Source: Cryoendolithus antarcticus
Lineage: Eukaryota; Ascomycota; Dothideomycetes; Cladosporiales; Cladosporiaceae
Assembly (NCBI GenBank): GCA_002077065.1
Contig: NAJO01000002.1
Span: 930,001-994,000, forward strand
Length of the DNA: 64,000 bases
Direction of reading: 5' to 3'
Shown here: positions 63,180 to 64,000 of the stretch, one piece after another
How positions within the stretch are numbered: position 1 is the stretch's first letter
How the letters are laid out: each line of letters begins with the position of its first letter
Program-made: the position numbers and the translations under genes
Notes under the pieces: generated by a model
What the model saw: the letters and a program-made list of their open reading frames with translations, nothing else
Database searches by the model: none
What the model was told of the DNA's origin: nothing

Positions 63180-64000
63180 ATGTCAAAGCTCTCCATTAAG
63201 TCAACTCTGAGGCTCAAGTCTGGCTATGACATTCCAGTACTGGGCTACGGCGTGTGAGCTACCCTCCGGCACTCGCCTTCTCGTCTTCAACTACATGCTC
63301 ACATCGGCTATGTAGCTACCAAACCCCAGCCGCCGAAGCCCAATTAGTGACAACCCACGCAATCAAGTCCGGCTACCGCCATGTCGACTCCGCAACCGTC
63401 TACCGCAACGAGCAGCCTTCCGCAGCGGGCATGCTAGCGGCTGGTATCCCACGCTCCGAGCTCTTCTTCACCTCCAAGGTACCGCCTAAGGATATCTCCT
63501 ACGACGCAGCCAAGAAGTGCGTACACAAGAGTCTAGAAGTCACCGGGTTGGACTACATCGATTTGTACTTGCTGCACGCACCGTACGGCGGCAAAGAAGG
63601 GCGCTTGGGTGCTTGGAAGGCGTTAGTTGAGGCGGTCGATGCTGGGAAGGTGAGGAGTATTGGGGTGAGCAATTATGGCGTGCACCATCTGGACGAGTTG
63701 GAGAAGTGGCAGAAGGTAAGATCTCGACTTATCATCAAGCTCGAGGGGTGAGATGCTGACGAGGGTGCAGGAGCAGAAATCGGAGAAGGAAGCAGGTCTA
63801 CTCAGCGTCAATCAGATCGAGCTACACCCCTGGCTCGCACGACCTGATATCGTGAAGTGGTGCCAGGAGCGCGATGTGGTACTCGAGGCCTACTCCCCAC
63901 TCGTGCGTGCCACGCGCAATGAGGACCCTCTGCTCAAGCCGCTGGTGAGGAAGCATGGCAAGACGCCAACTCAGATCCTGCTCCGCTGGGGTTTGCAGAA
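63180..64000 (+). CDS. Aldo-keto reductase, truncated by the window edge
   Basis: Three exons are visible, 63180-63253, 63316-63715 and 63771 to beyond 64000, with introns of 62 and 55 bp. The joins give PVLGYGVYQTPAAEA and EKWQKEQKSEKEAG. The (beta/alpha)8 barrel starts with LKSGYDIPVLG. The catalytic tetrad is present: Asp in HVDSATVYRNE, Tyr in the same run, Lys in FFTSKVPPKD and His in LYLLHAPYGG. NADPH-binding residues near the C-terminus would lie outside. GVSNYGVHHLDEL and VNQIELHPWLARPDI are typical. It reduces carbonyl substrates; the substrate is unknown. The first 234 residues are seen out of about 290-320 expected. Confidence 0.9.

Overview
This window is nuclear DNA of a filamentous ascomycete. 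The evidence is small genes a few hundred bases to about 2 kb apart on both strands, 24 inferred spliceosomal introns of mostly 50-70 bp with GT..AG ends and some CTAAC/CTGAC branch points, and typical Pezizomycotina families (fungal glutaminase A, a fungal STAND/NACHT protein, a fungal TRP/FLC channel, an Mep-type ammonium transporter, PEX2). My best guess is Dothideomycetes, from overall protein flavour only; a tree would be needed. No bacterial operon, CRISPR array, rRNA or convincing tRNA is seen.

Layout. 1-9.0 kb: a disordered fungal protein, then mitochondrial acyl-CoA genes (a class III CoA-transferase and an acyl-CoA dehydrogenase read divergently from one 244-bp promoter) and an MDR reductase. 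9.8-13 kb: a kinesin-8. 13.4-16.9 kb: a STAND/NACHT protein cut by one in-frame TAG, followed by 2 kb of decayed sequence. 18.9-21.4 kb: exon-junction protein Y14 and a Nudix hydrolase. 22.7-29.4 kb: ammonium transporter, GFA-family protein, aldehyde dehydrogenase and flavohemoglobin. 29.9-37.6 kb: PEX2, UTP-glucose-1-phosphate uridylyltransferase, a stand-alone FolB protein and STI1. 37.8-47.1 kb: a metallo-beta-lactamase-fold hydrolase, secreted glutaminase, the riboflavin enzyme RIB7 and a TRP/FLC membrane protein. 47.1-54.5 kb is the accessory-looking part: an orphan gene, two families of degenerate tandem repeats, a relic of an alpha/beta hydrolase and a PY-motif protein. 55.4-64 kb: peroxisomal SCP2-type thiolase, Myb-like protein, RidA with a 14-nt microexon, DOM34 and an aldo-keto reductase that runs off the right edge.

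Working together. Several genes touch nitrogen use (ammonium transporter with GATA sites upstream, secreted glutaminase, flavohemoglobin, RidA) and organellar acyl-CoA metabolism (CoA-transferase, acyl-CoA dehydrogenase, SCP2 thiolase, PEX2). Apart from the divergent CoA-transferase/dehydrogenase pair they are scattered, so this is co-occurrence and not a cluster. Exon joins were inferred by hand from splice signals plus protein-family continuity. Start codons are the first credible ATG; where an open frame extends upstream only through GTG or TTG, the ATG was chosen. No clearly new multi-gene system was found. The best leads are the nonsense-interrupted NACHT gene, the orphan gene with its repeat tract, and the microexon.
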